Of a DNA stretch of 64,000 bases, positions 1 to 7,634 are shown piece by piece. Location: contig NZ_CP067396.1 of assembly GCF_023617245.1 (NCBI RefSeq), forward strand, positions 1,860,001-1,924,000, in the 5' to 3' direction. The position numbers were made by a program, and so were the translations under genes. Position 1 is the first letter of the stretch; each line of letters begins with the position of its first letter. Origin of the DNA: Lysobacter enzymogenes (GTDB taxonomy: Bacteria > Pseudomonadota > Gammaproteobacteria > Xanthomonadales > Xanthomonadaceae). Under the pieces are notes generated by a model. It was given only the letters and a program-made list of their open reading frames with translations. It was not told where the DNA came from and did not search any database.

Positions 1-1154
1 ACGGCAGCGGTGCCGCCACCGACGACCTCGGGCATGTGCTGGGGCGGCCGGCGATCGTGCCGATCGTCGGCGCCAGCGCGACCAGTCCGCCGCGCTGGGT
101 GGCATTGTTCGGCAACGGTGTCAATTCGAGCACCGGCGCGCCGGTCCTGTTCGTGGTGGACGTGAACACCGGCGCGGTGTTGGCGCGGTTGAAGCCGACC
201 GGGTCGGAGTATGCGGTCAGGAACGGCCTGATGAACGTCGCGCCGGTGGCGCTGTACAACAACGACGGCCTGGTCGACGCGGTCTACGGCGGCGACCTGC
301 AGGGCAATGTGTGGAAGTTCGATCTGTCCGGAGGAGCGGCGAGCAGCTGGTCGGTCGCGTTCGGCGCGACGCCGTTGTTCACCGCGAAGGATGCGGCCGG
401 CGCCGCGCAACCCATCACCGGCGGCCTGGAAGTCTCGCGCGGGCCCGGCGGCGGAGCCACCGTGTACTTCGGTACCGGCCGCTACTTCGCGGTCGGCGAC
501 AACATCGTCAGCAATCCGCAGGTGCAGAGCCTGTACGGCATCTTCGACCGCTGTTCGAGCCCCGCCTGCGCCACGCCGATCCGCGGCGACCGCACTGCGG
601 TGCTGGGCGAGCAGATACTGAGCGTGGGGACGAACAACGCCGGTTATCGCGTGCGCAACGTGAGCCGCAACGAGCCGAAGGAGTCGGGTTGGTTCATCGA
701 CCTCAAGGTCGGTACTGCGACAGGCGAGCGCTTCATCGGCCGGCCGCGGCTGCAGAACGGCAAGGTGTTCTTCACCACCTTCGAGCCGCTGGGCGACAAC
801 TGCGAGGCGGGCGGACGCAACTGGTTGTTCGGCGTGGACATGCGTTCCGGCGGCGGTTCGATGGCCGGCGTCAGCACCTCGCCGGGCGGCAGCAACGTCT
901 GCAGCGGCGATTGCGGCAGCGTATCGCTGGACAACAAGGTCAGCGCGCCGGCCAAGCACACCGATGTATTGCTGCCGCCGCCGCCCGGCTCGCAGATCGT
1001 CGGTTGCGGTACCGATCCGAGCTGCTCCAACGAAGCCGCGTTGCGCGAGCAACTGGCTACGAAGCAGTGCTCGATGGTCCTGCGCAGCAACGGATCGGGC
1101 CCGCTGTATCTGCCGCGTCCGTGCGGACGGCAGTCGTGGCGTCAGGTGCGCTGA
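1..1154 (+). CDS. pilY1: PilY1 type IV pilus tip/assembly protein, C-terminal part (5' truncated)
   Basis: The reading frame is open to the left window edge (first complete codon at base 3), so only the last ~383 residues are seen. They match the C-terminal beta-propeller part of the complete PilY1 at 40757-45361: both contain YGGDxQGNVWK, a GPGGG-V/T-FGTG strand and the identical last residues LYLPRPCGRQSWRQVR. PilY1 proteins sit at the pilus tip or on the cell surface and work in pilus extension, adhesion and surface sensing. The stop TGA lies next to a pilin gene, the same order as in the second cluster. The upstream minor pilins presumably lie outside the window. Identification is firm; the full length is unknown. 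Confidence 0.9.
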   Translation, partial: GSGAATDDLGHVLGRPAIVPIVGASATSPPRWVALFGNGVNSSTGAPVLFVVDVNTGAVLARLKPTGSEYAVRNGLMNVAPVALYNNDGLVDAVYGGDLQGNVWKFDLSGGAASSWSVAFGATPLFTAKDAAGAAQPITGGLEVSRGPGGGATVYFGTGRYFAVGDNIVSNPQVQSLYGIFDRCSSPACATPIRGDRTAVLGEQILSVGTNNAGYRVRNVSRNEPKESGWFIDLKVGTATGERFIGRPRLQNGKVFFTTFEPLGDNCEAGGRNWLFGVDMRSGGGSMAGVSTSPGGSNVCSGDCGSVSLDNKVSAPAKHTDVLLPPPPGSQIVGCGTDPSCSNEAALREQLATKQCSMVLRSNGSGPLYLPRPCGRQSWRQVR

Positions 1155-1186
1155 TGGTTCCGTCGACCAAGGTGGAGAGCTTCGGT

Positions 1187-1645
1187 ATGTCCGTTCAAGG
1201 TTTTGCGGAACTTCATGGTCACGGCCGCGCGCGGGGGCAGGCGGGCTTCACTTTGATCGAGTTGATGATCGCGGTCGCGATCGTCGGTATCTTGGCGGCG
1301 ATCGCCTATCCGGCGTACGACGACAGCGTGCGCAAGGGGCGTCGCGCGCAGGCCAAGGCGGACTTGGTGGAACTGGCGCAGCGCGCGGAGCGCTTTTACA
1401 CGCTGAACAATACCTACGCGGGTTTTTGGGGCAGCGTGCCGTCGGGCGACAAACGCTCGCCGCGAACCGGGAACGCCTTTTACCTGCTCGAGCGCTCGTC
1501 GGGCGATACCGATGCCAATGCGTTCACCTTGTCCGCGACGCCAACCGGAGCGCAGGTCGCCGATTCCGGATGCGGGACGTTGAGCATCAATCAGGCGGGC
1601 GTTCGTTCCATCTCCGGCTCGATGGAGCCGGCGCGTTGTTGGTGA
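1187..1645 (+). CDS. pilE: Type IV pilin-like protein (PilE/minor pilin)
   Basis: A 152-residue protein with a class III prepilin signal: a short basic leader ending in Gly, then FTLIELMIAVAIVGILAAIA, the hydrophobic helix with Glu at mature position 5. Cys residues near the C-terminus (CGTLSI and the final RCW) fit the pilin disulfide loop. ATG at 1187 is preferred because GGAGAG lies 7 bp upstream; an ATG at 1154 overlapping the pilY1 stop (TGATG) is possible and would add 11 residues. It resembles the pilin at 45382-45846 (shared helix, R-A-Q-A-K-A-D-L-x-E-L, YAGF). It would be cleaved and methylated by PilD and added to the pilus or its tip complex. Confidence 0.87.
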   Translation: MSVQGFAELHGHGRARGQAGFTLIELMIAVAIVGILAAIAYPAYDDSVRKGRRAQAKADLVELAQRAERFYTLNNTYAGFWGSVPSGDKRSPRTGNAFYLLERSSGDTDANAFTLSATPTGAQVADSGCGTLSINQAGVRSISGSMEPARCW

Positions 1646-1750
1646 CGAACGGACTGCGTTTCGCGCGACGGCATTGAGCCGCGGAAGATTCCTACACCGG
1701 TCAGCGGCGAAGCCTGCCGGACATAGGGCGAGGGATGAGGGAGGATCGCT

Positions 1751-1782
1751 TCGTCGGTACGGCGGGCCCGCCGTACCGACGA
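1751..1782. repeat. Perfect 32-bp palindrome
   Basis: Bases 1751-1766 and 1767-1782 are exact reverse complements with no spacer. The palindrome lies between the pilin stop (1645) and the next start (1818). As RNA it would form a very stable GC-rich hairpin, but no T-run follows, so it is not a classical terminator. It could serve as an mRNA-stabilising or partial termination hairpin, or as a protein-binding dyad. Confidence 0.7.
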
Positions 1783-1817
1783 ATCCAGGGACGATTCACT
1801 TTTCAAGGAGGAATGCA

Positions 1818-2324
1818 ATGCGCATTGGCAATCAGTGGTGGGCCGTGTTGTTGCTGCTCGGCGTGTTCGGGCAGTCGAATCAGGCTCTGGCGGCTCAATC
1901 CAAGCCGCAAGCGGATACGGCGAGCTATACCGAGCTCGGCGGTTATCTGCACAGCGATGCGGAGATAAACGCCTGGTACGAACTGCTGTATCGCCTGCGC
2001 GAGAACTTCGACGAGATCTGCGGCGACACGTTCTGCGAGGGCGATTACAGCAACATCCAGGCGCTGCGTTTCGTCTGCTCGGTCGAAACCGGCAGCGGCG
2101 TGCTCGGGCAGTGCGTGTGGACTTTCGCGGCCAGCCACGAAGAAGTCGATGCGGCGACCGGGCGCGTCGCGGTCGCTCCCAAGGTCTGGCGGTGCCGCGC
2201 GCCCCTGGCGCGAAAGACCACCGCGCAGGCCTTGCTGGGAGCGTTGGCGGGCGAGCGCCCGCTGTACGCGCCCTTGCCGGGCACGACCAAATCCATCTAC
2301 GACGGGCTGATCGACTGTCTGTGA
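1818..2324 (+). CDS. Small exported protein of unknown function
   Basis: A 168-residue product. ATG at 1818 is chosen because AAGGAGG (1805-1811) lies just upstream and because it gives a clear Sec signal peptide: MRIGNQWW, a Leu-rich core, then ALAA about residue 24. The mature part has Cys residues in ICGDTFCEGDY, FVCSVETG, GQCVW, WRC and the C-terminal DCL, suggesting several disulfides in the periplasm or outside. I do not recognise a family. It follows a pilY1-pilE pair, so a role in pilus or surface biology is possible, but this rests on position alone. Confidence 0.7.
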   Translation: MRIGNQWWAVLLLLGVFGQSNQALAAQSKPQADTASYTELGGYLHSDAEINAWYELLYRLRENFDEICGDTFCEGDYSNIQALRFVCSVETGSGVLGQCVWTFAASHEEVDAATGRVAVAPKVWRCRAPLARKTTAQALLGALAGERPLYAPLPGTTKSIYDGLIDCL

Positions 2325-2391
2325 GCCGCGGCAGGCGCAGCGGCCGGGATGGCGCGCGGCGTCCGCGCCTCGCGCCATCGGTCTCCGGGCT

Positions 2392-2874
2392 TCAATCTTC
2401 CAGATAGGGATCGGCCACGCCCAGCGTCGCCAAAATCTCCCGCTCCAACTGCTCCATGCACTCGGCTTCCCGCTCGTCCTCGTGATCCCAGCCGAGCAGA
2501 TGCAGCACGCCGTGGACGGTCAAGTGCGCGTAATGGTGATTGAGCGCCTTCTTCTGCTCGCGCGCCTCGCGCGCGACCACCGGCGCGCAGATGACCAGGT
2601 CGCCGAGCAGGGGCAGCTTGACCCCTTCGGGCAGGCCCTCGGGCATGTCGGCCGGGAAGCTCAGCACGTTGGTGGCGTAGTCGCGGCCGCGGTAGTGGCG
2701 GTTGAGCGAACGGCCTTCCTTGCTGTCGACCAGGCGGATCGCCAGGTCGGCCTCGCGGATGCGGCCCTCGAGCGCGGCGGCGACCCACTTGCGGAAGCTC
2801 GCCGCGGCCGGCAGGCCCTTGCGCGGCAAGGCGTAGTTGATGGCGACATCGAGTCGGACGGGACCTTTGGTCAT
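2392..2874 (-). CDS. ybeY: Endoribonuclease YbeY (rRNA maturation)
   Basis: A 160-residue UPF0054 metalloprotein. The zinc motif HGVLHLLGWDH gives three His ligands (about residues 121, 125 and 131), and the upstream RGRDYATNVLSFP block is the usual conserved strand. YbeY is a single-strand endoribonuclease for 16S rRNA 3'-end processing and ribosome quality control. ATG 2874 is used; a TTG at 2892 would add six residues. It lies downstream of phoH on the same strand, separated by about 160 bp, which is the common phoH-ybeY order. Confidence 0.94.
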   Translation of the reverse strand: MTKGPVRLDVAINYALPRKGLPAAASFRKWVAAALEGRIREADLAIRLVDSKEGRSLNRHYRGRDYATNVLSFPADMPEGLPEGVKLPLLGDLVICAPVVAREAREQKKALNHHYAHLTVHGVLHLLGWDHEDEREAECMEQLEREILATLGVADPYLED

Positions 2875-3033
2875 CGTGGCGCTCACTGGCAATGCGAAGG
2901 TTCGGGTGCTGCGGTAGCGGCGTCGCGGCTGCAGCCGCGGGCCGGCCGTGGTGGTGCGGCGGACGCGGCCGCGGTCGCGCCGGCGCCCGCGCCGTCGCGG
3001 AACCGGCGACGCGCGAGCGTCCGGACCGTCGCC

Positions 3034-4020
3034 TCAGGCGGCCGGGCCGGTCTGCGCGTCCTTGGCGTCGCGGGCGTCGTAGGCGCTGACGATGCGCGCG
3101 ACCATCGGGTGGCGGACCACGTCCTTGGCCTCGAAGAAGGTGAAGCTGATGCCGTCGACGTTGCGCAGCACGTCCAGCGCGTCCTTGAGGCCCGACTTGA
3201 CGTGCTTGGGCAGGTCGACCTGGGTCAGGTCGCCGGTGACCACCGCGGTGCTGCCGTAGCCGATGCGGGTCAGGAACATCTTCATCTGTTCGATGGTGGT
3301 GTTCTGCGCTTCGTCCAGGATCACGTAGGCGTCGTTGAGGGTGCGCCCGCGCATGTACGCCAGCGGCGCGATCTCGATGACATTCTTTTCCAGCAGCTTG
3401 ACCACTTTCTCCACGCCGAACATCTCGTACAGCGCGTCGTACAGCGGGCGCAGGTAGGGATCGACCTTCTGGGTCAGGTCGCCGGGCAGGAAGCCGAGCT
3501 TCTCGCCGGCCTCGACCGCCGGGCGCACCAGGATCAGCCGCTGCACGCGCGATTCGTTCAGCGCCTCGACCGCGCTGGCGACGGCCAGGAAGGTCTTGCC
3601 GGTGCCGGCCGGGCCGATGCCGAAATTGATGTCGTGGGTGGCGATGGCGTGCAGGTACTTGGCCTGGTTGGCGCCGCGGCCGCGGATGGTGCCGCGCTTG
3701 ACCCGGATCGCGACTTCCTGCGGTTCGAATGCCTGCTGCACCGCCAGTTCGGCGCCGCTTTCGGTCAGCGCGAGATGGATCGCGCTGTCGTCGAGGGTTT
3801 CCTCGGCCGCGTCCTTCCACAGCCGGCGCAGCAGCTTCTCGGCGCGGCCGACCGCGCCGTCGGGACCGTCGATGCGGAAGATGTTGCCGCGATTGGCGAT
3901 TTCCACGCCCAGGCGCAGTTCGATCATGCGCAGGTGGCCGTCGAACGGGCCGCTGAGGTTGGCCAGGCGCTCGCTGTCGGCGGGGTCCAGGGTGAATTCG
4001 GAGGCGGTGCGTACGGGCAT
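3034..4020 (-). CDS. phoH: PhoH-like ATPase
   Basis: A 328-residue PhoH family protein when started at ATG 4020; an upstream in-frame start at 4068 would give 344. Walker A is GPAGTGKT (about residues 136-143) and Walker B AYVILDEAQN (about 231-240), with an N-terminal KH-like/PhoH-N region before them. PhoH proteins are RNA-associated ATPases, often linked to YbeY in ribosome or RNA metabolism. In many relatives miaB directly precedes phoH; here miaB is about 11.6 kb away on the same strand. Confidence 0.93.
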   Translation of the reverse strand: MPVRTASEFTLDPADSERLANLSGPFDGHLRMIELRLGVEIANRGNIFRIDGPDGAVGRAEKLLRRLWKDAAEETLDDSAIHLALTESGAELAVQQAFEPQEVAIRVKRGTIRGRGANQAKYLHAIATHDINFGIGPAGTGKTFLAVASAVEALNESRVQRLILVRPAVEAGEKLGFLPGDLTQKVDPYLRPLYDALYEMFGVEKVVKLLEKNVIEIAPLAYMRGRTLNDAYVILDEAQNTTIEQMKMFLTRIGYGSTAVVTGDLTQVDLPKHVKSGLKDALDVLRNVDGISFTFFEAKDVVRHPMVARIVSAYDARDAKDAQTGPAA

Positions 4021-4208
4021 GGCGGAAGCGTAGGCGGATCGTGCACGCGATGCGTGCCGGGGTGTCACAGCTTGCGCCTGTCGGCGGTTTTTCGCAAAGC
4101 CGCGACCGCCGGGCGCGGCGGATCGCGGGCGGGGCGGCGCGTCGGCGCGGGGCTACGCGATCGCGGCGGTGTCGTGCCTGGGGGGTCGTCGCAGAGGGTC
4201 GGCGAAAC

Positions 4209-4448
4209 TCAGCGGCGCGCGCTGCGCAGCGCCCGCCAGATCCGCGCCGCGCCGATCACCACCAGAACAGCGGAGCCGATCAACCACAGCAGCGATACGG
4301 TGTCGGTCTCGAAGCCGCCGTGGCGGGTTGCGCGCATCCAAGCACGCACCAGTCCCAGCGCGCCCAGGCCCAGGAACCAGAAACCCAGCGCCTCGCGCCG
4401 CAGCAGGCCGGACTTGGGCGGCGGGGCGGGGGCAGGCGAGGGCGGCAT
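4209..4448 (-). CDS. Small two-helix membrane protein, unknown function
   Basis: A 79-residue product. The start at 4448 has AAGGAG about 6 bp upstream on the minus strand. A Pro/Ala-rich N-terminus leads into two hydrophobic segments (LGFWFLGLGALGLV, and SLLWLIGSAVLVVIGAARI), with Arg-rich ends. I do not recognise a family. It is on the same strand as phoH but about 190 bp upstream, so cotranscription is uncertain. Confidence 0.6.
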   Translation of the reverse strand: MPPSPAPAPPPKSGLLRREALGFWFLGLGALGLVRAWMRATRHGGFETDTVSLLWLIGSAVLVVIGAARIWRALRSARR

Positions 4449-4789
4449 GGCAGGCTCCTTCGGCCGGCGGCAGGGCGCGGCTCCGGCGTGCGGACAGGAT
4501 CGCGGGCCGGCGGGACGCGGGCAAGGGGCGGATCGTCGCGGTGGTGGCGCGGATCGCGGCAGCGCGACGGCATGCGCGGTATTGCGGTTGAGCCAGGGCG
4601 CGGACAAGGCGTTTCGCGCAGGTCAGCTATAAGCGGAGATGCAGTGGGAGGGACTTCAGTCCCGACGCTTTTCATTCAGGTGGCAGCGAAACGATCGGCA
4701 AGCCTCGGGACTGCAGTCCCTTCCCTTCGACGGCGTGGCCTGTCCCGCTATCGGCAAACCCGCCGCGCTGACGCATACTGCGCCCGCAC
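4449..4789. other. Intergenic region with one REP-like inverted pair
   Basis: There is no supported gene in these 341 bp. Bases 4641-4731 hold two GGGACT-NN-AGTCCC hairpins in opposite flanking context (GTGGGAGGGACTTCAGTCCCGACGC, and CTCGGGACTGCAGTCCCTTCC). They are relatives of the units in the array at 5932-6520. The region separates minus-strand genes from the plus-strand ketosynthase gene, so its right part should contain that gene's promoter; I see no clear -35/-10. Confidence 0.6.
4641..4731. repeat. REP-like inverted pair (GGGACT..AGTCCC type)
   Basis: Two imperfect palindromes in inverted orientation about 35 bp apart, carrying the flanks GTGGGAG and CGACGCTTTT seen in the 111-bp array and at 61580-61647. 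This matches the architecture of bacterial interspersed mosaic elements built from REP sequences. No transposase (RAYT) gene is present in the window. Confidence 0.65.
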
Positions 4790-5875
4790 ATGGACATCAG
4801 AACGACGCAGCACAGCCCGCCGTCCGGATCGGCGGCGGACACCGCCGGCGCACGCCGCGGCCACGGCGCCACCGCCGACCTCGACTGGCGAGTGCGCATC
4901 GCCGGACTCGGCCGTTATCTGCCGCGGCGGCGCGTCGACAGCGCGCAGATCGAGGATCGGGTCGGGCTGCCGCGCGGCTGGGCGCTGGAGAACAGCGGCG
5001 TCGCGTTCCGCCACTGGGCCGAACCGGAAACCGAGCGCGCCAGCTGGATGGGCGCGCAAGCCGCGTTGCAGGCCTGCGAACGCGCCGGCATCGAGCCGGG
5101 CTCGGTCGATCTGATCGTCAACGCGTCCGGCTCGGCCGAGCGCGCCATTCCCGACGGCGGCCCGCTGCTGCAGCGCGAACTCGGCCTGGGCCGCTCCGGC
5201 ATCGCGTCGCTGTCGGTGCACGCCACCTGCCTGAGCTTCGTCGCCGCGCTGGAGCTGGCGGCCGAACGCATCCATCACGGACGGATCGAGCGCGCGCTGG
5301 TGGTCAGCAGCGAGATCGCCTCGGTCGGCCTGGATTTCGCCAATCCCGAAGTCTGCACCCTGTTCGGCGACGGCGCCGCCGCGGCGGTGCTCGAGCGCGC
5401 GGCCCAGAACAGTCCCAGCCGCATCCACCGCATCGCCTGGCGCACGATGGGCGAGGGCGTGGAGATCACCACATTGCGCGGCGGCGGCAGCTGGCGCCCG
5501 CCGCTGGGACCGAACACGGTGCCGGCCGATGCCTTGTTCTCGATGCAGGGCCAGGCTGCGCTGCGCAGCGGCATCCGCCTGGTGCCGCACGTGATGCGCA
5601 AGCTCGGCCTGGACGACATGGCCGCGCGCGCCGCATTGCGCTGGGTGGCGCCGCACCAGGCCAGCCGCGCCGCGCTGGACGTGATCGAACAGATCGGCTT
5701 CGCCGGCGCGGCGATGGTGCGCACCCTGGAACACACCGGCAACTGCATCGCCGCCTCGATCCCGCTGGCGCTGGAGCAGGGCGTGCGCGAAGGCCAGATC
5801 CGCCGCGGCGACACCGGCATCCTGCTCGGCACCGGCGCGGGTTTGTCCGGCGTCGGCCTGACCCTGACCTACTGA
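4790..5875 (+). CDS. FabH/OleA-like 3-oxoacyl-ACP synthase III family protein
   Basis: A 361-residue thiolase-fold condensing enzyme. The catalytic triad can be read directly: Cys147 in HATCLSF, His289 in VAPHQAS and Asn318 in HTGNCIAAS. FGDGAAAAVLE is the usual glycine-rich strand of the family. The ~35-residue N-terminal extension before RVRIAGLGRYLP is poorly conserved, so the true start may be later. FabH enzymes condense acyl-CoA with malonyl-ACP; OleA condenses two acyl-CoAs. Its neighbours are an OleD-like dehydrogenase and a metallo-hydrolase, after a repeat array. A role in making a modified fatty acid or polyketide-like lipid is inferred; the substrate is unknown. OleB and OleC homologues are not seen here. 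Confidence 0.85.
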   Translation: MDIRTTQHSPPSGSAADTAGARRGHGATADLDWRVRIAGLGRYLPRRRVDSAQIEDRVGLPRGWALENSGVAFRHWAEPETERASWMGAQAALQACERAGIEPGSVDLIVNASGSAERAIPDGGPLLQRELGLGRSGIASLSVHATCLSFVAALELAAERIHHGRIERALVVSSEIASVGLDFANPEVCTLFGDGAAAAVLERAAQNSPSRIHRIAWRTMGEGVEITTLRGGGSWRPPLGPNTVPADALFSMQGQAALRSGIRLVPHVMRKLGLDDMAARAALRWVAPHQASRAALDVIEQIGFAGAAMVRTLEHTGNCIAASIPLALEQGVREGQIRRGDTGILLGTGAGLSGVGLTLTY

Positions 5876-6614
5876 CCCGGACGAGGATGCGGACCGCGCT
5901 GGACATCGCGAAGGTTCCGATGCTTGTGGTAGGGCCTTCAGGCCCGATGCTTCGCGCTCAGTTCGCGGCGAGCGGATCGAAAGGCGTCGGGGCTGAAGCC
6001 TCTCCCACAACAACGGCCCGGGCCGCGAGCGCTTCGGTGGGAGGGCCTTCAGGCCCGATGCTTTGCGCTCAGATCGCGGCGAATGGATCGAAAGGCGTCG
6101 GGGCTGAAGCCCCTCCCACAACGGCGGCCCGAGCCGCGAGTGCTTTGGTGAGAGGGCCTTCAGGCCCGATGCTTTGCGCTCAGATCGCGGCGAATGGATC
6201 GAAAGGCGTCGGGGCTGAAGCCCCTCCCACAACGGCGGCCCGAGCCGCGAGTGCTTTGGTGAGAGGGCCTTCAGGCCCGATGCTTTGCGCTCAGATCGCG
6301 GCGAATGGATCGAAAGGCGTCGGGGCTGAAGCCCCTCCCACAACGGCGGCCCGAGCCGCGAGTGCTTTGGTGAGAGGGCCTTCAGACCCGATGCTTTGCG
6401 CTCAGATCGCGGCGAATGGATCGAAAGGCATCGGGGCTGAAGCCCCTCCCACAACAGCAGCCCAGGCCGCGAGCGCTTTGGTGGGAGGGCCTTCAGGCCC
6501 GACGCCTTTCGATCCGCTCGCCGCGAACGACGCGAACCGTCCCCGCGCCGCAACCTCATCCACGGATACTGCCCGCTTCCTTCATCGCAACGCTCCGCGC
6601 GCAGGCCGCCATCC
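5876..6614. other. Long intergenic region dominated by a 111-bp repeat array
   Basis: These 739 bp between the ketosynthase and dehydrogenase genes have no credible gene. Most of it is the array at 5932-6520. Because 111 is a multiple of three, open frames run through the repeats on both strands, but they show repeat-driven composition and no domain. Confidence 0.8.
5932..6520. repeat. Tandem array of 111-bp units (five complete plus a partial sixth)
   Basis: GGGCCTTCAG starts at 5932, 6043, 6154, 6265, 6376 and 6487 (GGGCCTTCAG becomes GGGCCTTCAGA at 6376), a strict 111-bp period. Each unit has two hairpins in inverted orientation, GGGCCTTCAGGCCC and GGGGCTGAAGCCCC, joined by a spacer containing GCGGCGAATGGATCGAAAGGCGTC. 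The middle units are nearly identical; the first and last differ more, as expected for recent unequal-crossover growth. The same hairpins occur singly at 4641-4731 and 61580-61647. Confidence 0.93.
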
Positions 6615-7634
6615 ATGACCGCCGAACGCCGCATCGTCGTCACCGGCGCCACCGGTTTCCTCGGCGGCGCGCTCGCGCGCCATCTGGCGGCGACGCGGCC
6701 GTGGCAGCAGGTGGTCGGCTTGGGGCGCGACGCCGGCCGCGGCCGCGCGCTGCAGGCGCAAGGGGTGGAATTCCACGCGCTCGACCTGACCGACGAAGCC
6801 GCCGTGCACCGAGTCCTGCGCGGCGCCGACACCGTCGTCCACTGCGCCGCGCTGTCCAGCCCCTGGGGCCGGCGCGAGGCTTTCGTCGCCGCCAACATCA
6901 CCGCCACCGAACACGTCGTCGCCGCCTGCATCGCGCGTCAGGTGCGGCGGTTGGTGCACATCTCCACGCCGGGCATCTATCACGACGGCGCGCCGCACCT
7001 GGGCATCCGCGAAGACCATCGCCTGCCGGCCAAGCCGGTCAACGACTACGCCGCGACCAAGCTCGTCGCCGAGCGCCTGGTGTTCGAACGTTGCGCCGGC
7101 GGCGGCGTATCGGCGCTGGCGCTGCGGCCGCGCGCGATCTTCGGTCCCGGCGACAGCGCGATCCTGCCGCGTTTGGCGCAGGCGCTGCGCGCCGGCCGGC
7201 TGCGCCGCATCGGCGATGAAGCCTGCATGGTCGACCTGAGCTACATCGACAACGTGGTCGACGCCACCGTGCTGGCGATCGACGCCTCGTGGCGGCTGGG
7301 CGGCCGCGTCTACAACATCAGCAACGGCGAGCCGGTGGCGATCTGGAGCGTGATCGACCGCCTCGCCGACGCGCTGTCGCTGCCGCGCCCGCGCAAGCGC
7401 GTGCCCAAGCCGTTGGCGCTGGCGCTGGCGAGCGCGGTGGAAGCGTTCCATCGCCGCTTCCGGCCCGACATCGAGCCGCCGCTGCTGCGTTACGGCGTCG
7501 AACTGCTCAGCGTCGACATGACCCTCGACATCGCCAGCGCGCGCGAGGAACTGGGGTATCGTCCGCGGGTGAACATGGACGAAGCGCTGGACAAGACCTT
7601 GCGCGAATTGGCGCGCGCGGAGCGGCGGACATGA
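6615..7634 (+). CDS. NAD(P)-dependent epimerase/dehydratase, OleD/3-beta-HSD-like
   Basis: A 339-residue extended short-chain dehydrogenase. The dinucleotide motif is VVTGATGFLGG (residues 8-18). The catalytic YxxxK is YAATK, preceded by the HISTPGIY strand carrying the Ser. Length and order of motifs fit OleD, the 2-alkyl-3-oxoalkanoate reductase of olefin biosynthesis, and related 3-beta-hydroxysteroid dehydrogenase-like enzymes. Its last codons overlap the next gene (ATGA at 7631-7634), so the two are translationally coupled. With the upstream ketosynthase it could reduce a beta-keto product; that pairing is inferred. Confidence 0.83.
   Translation: MTAERRIVVTGATGFLGGALARHLAATRPWQQVVGLGRDAGRGRALQAQGVEFHALDLTDEAAVHRVLRGADTVVHCAALSSPWGRREAFVAANITATEHVVAACIARQVRRLVHISTPGIYHDGAPHLGIREDHRLPAKPVNDYAATKLVAERLVFERCAGGGVSALALRPRAIFGPGDSAILPRLAQALRAGRLRRIGDEACMVDLSYIDNVVDATVLAIDASWRLGGRVYNISNGEPVAIWSVIDRLADALSLPRPRKRVPKPLALALASAVEAFHRRFRPDIEPPLLRYGVELLSVDMTLDIASAREELGYRPRVNMDEALDKTLRELARAERRT

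Noticed and set aside
5932..6520. The array considered as a CRISPR
   Set aside because: The units are almost identical over the full 111 bp, with no unique spacers, and there are no cas genes.
4639..6618. A 659-codon plus-strand frame through the ketosynthase gene and the repeat array
   Set aside because: The frame stays open only because the repeat length (111) is a multiple of three, and the first half is out of frame with the real ketosynthase.
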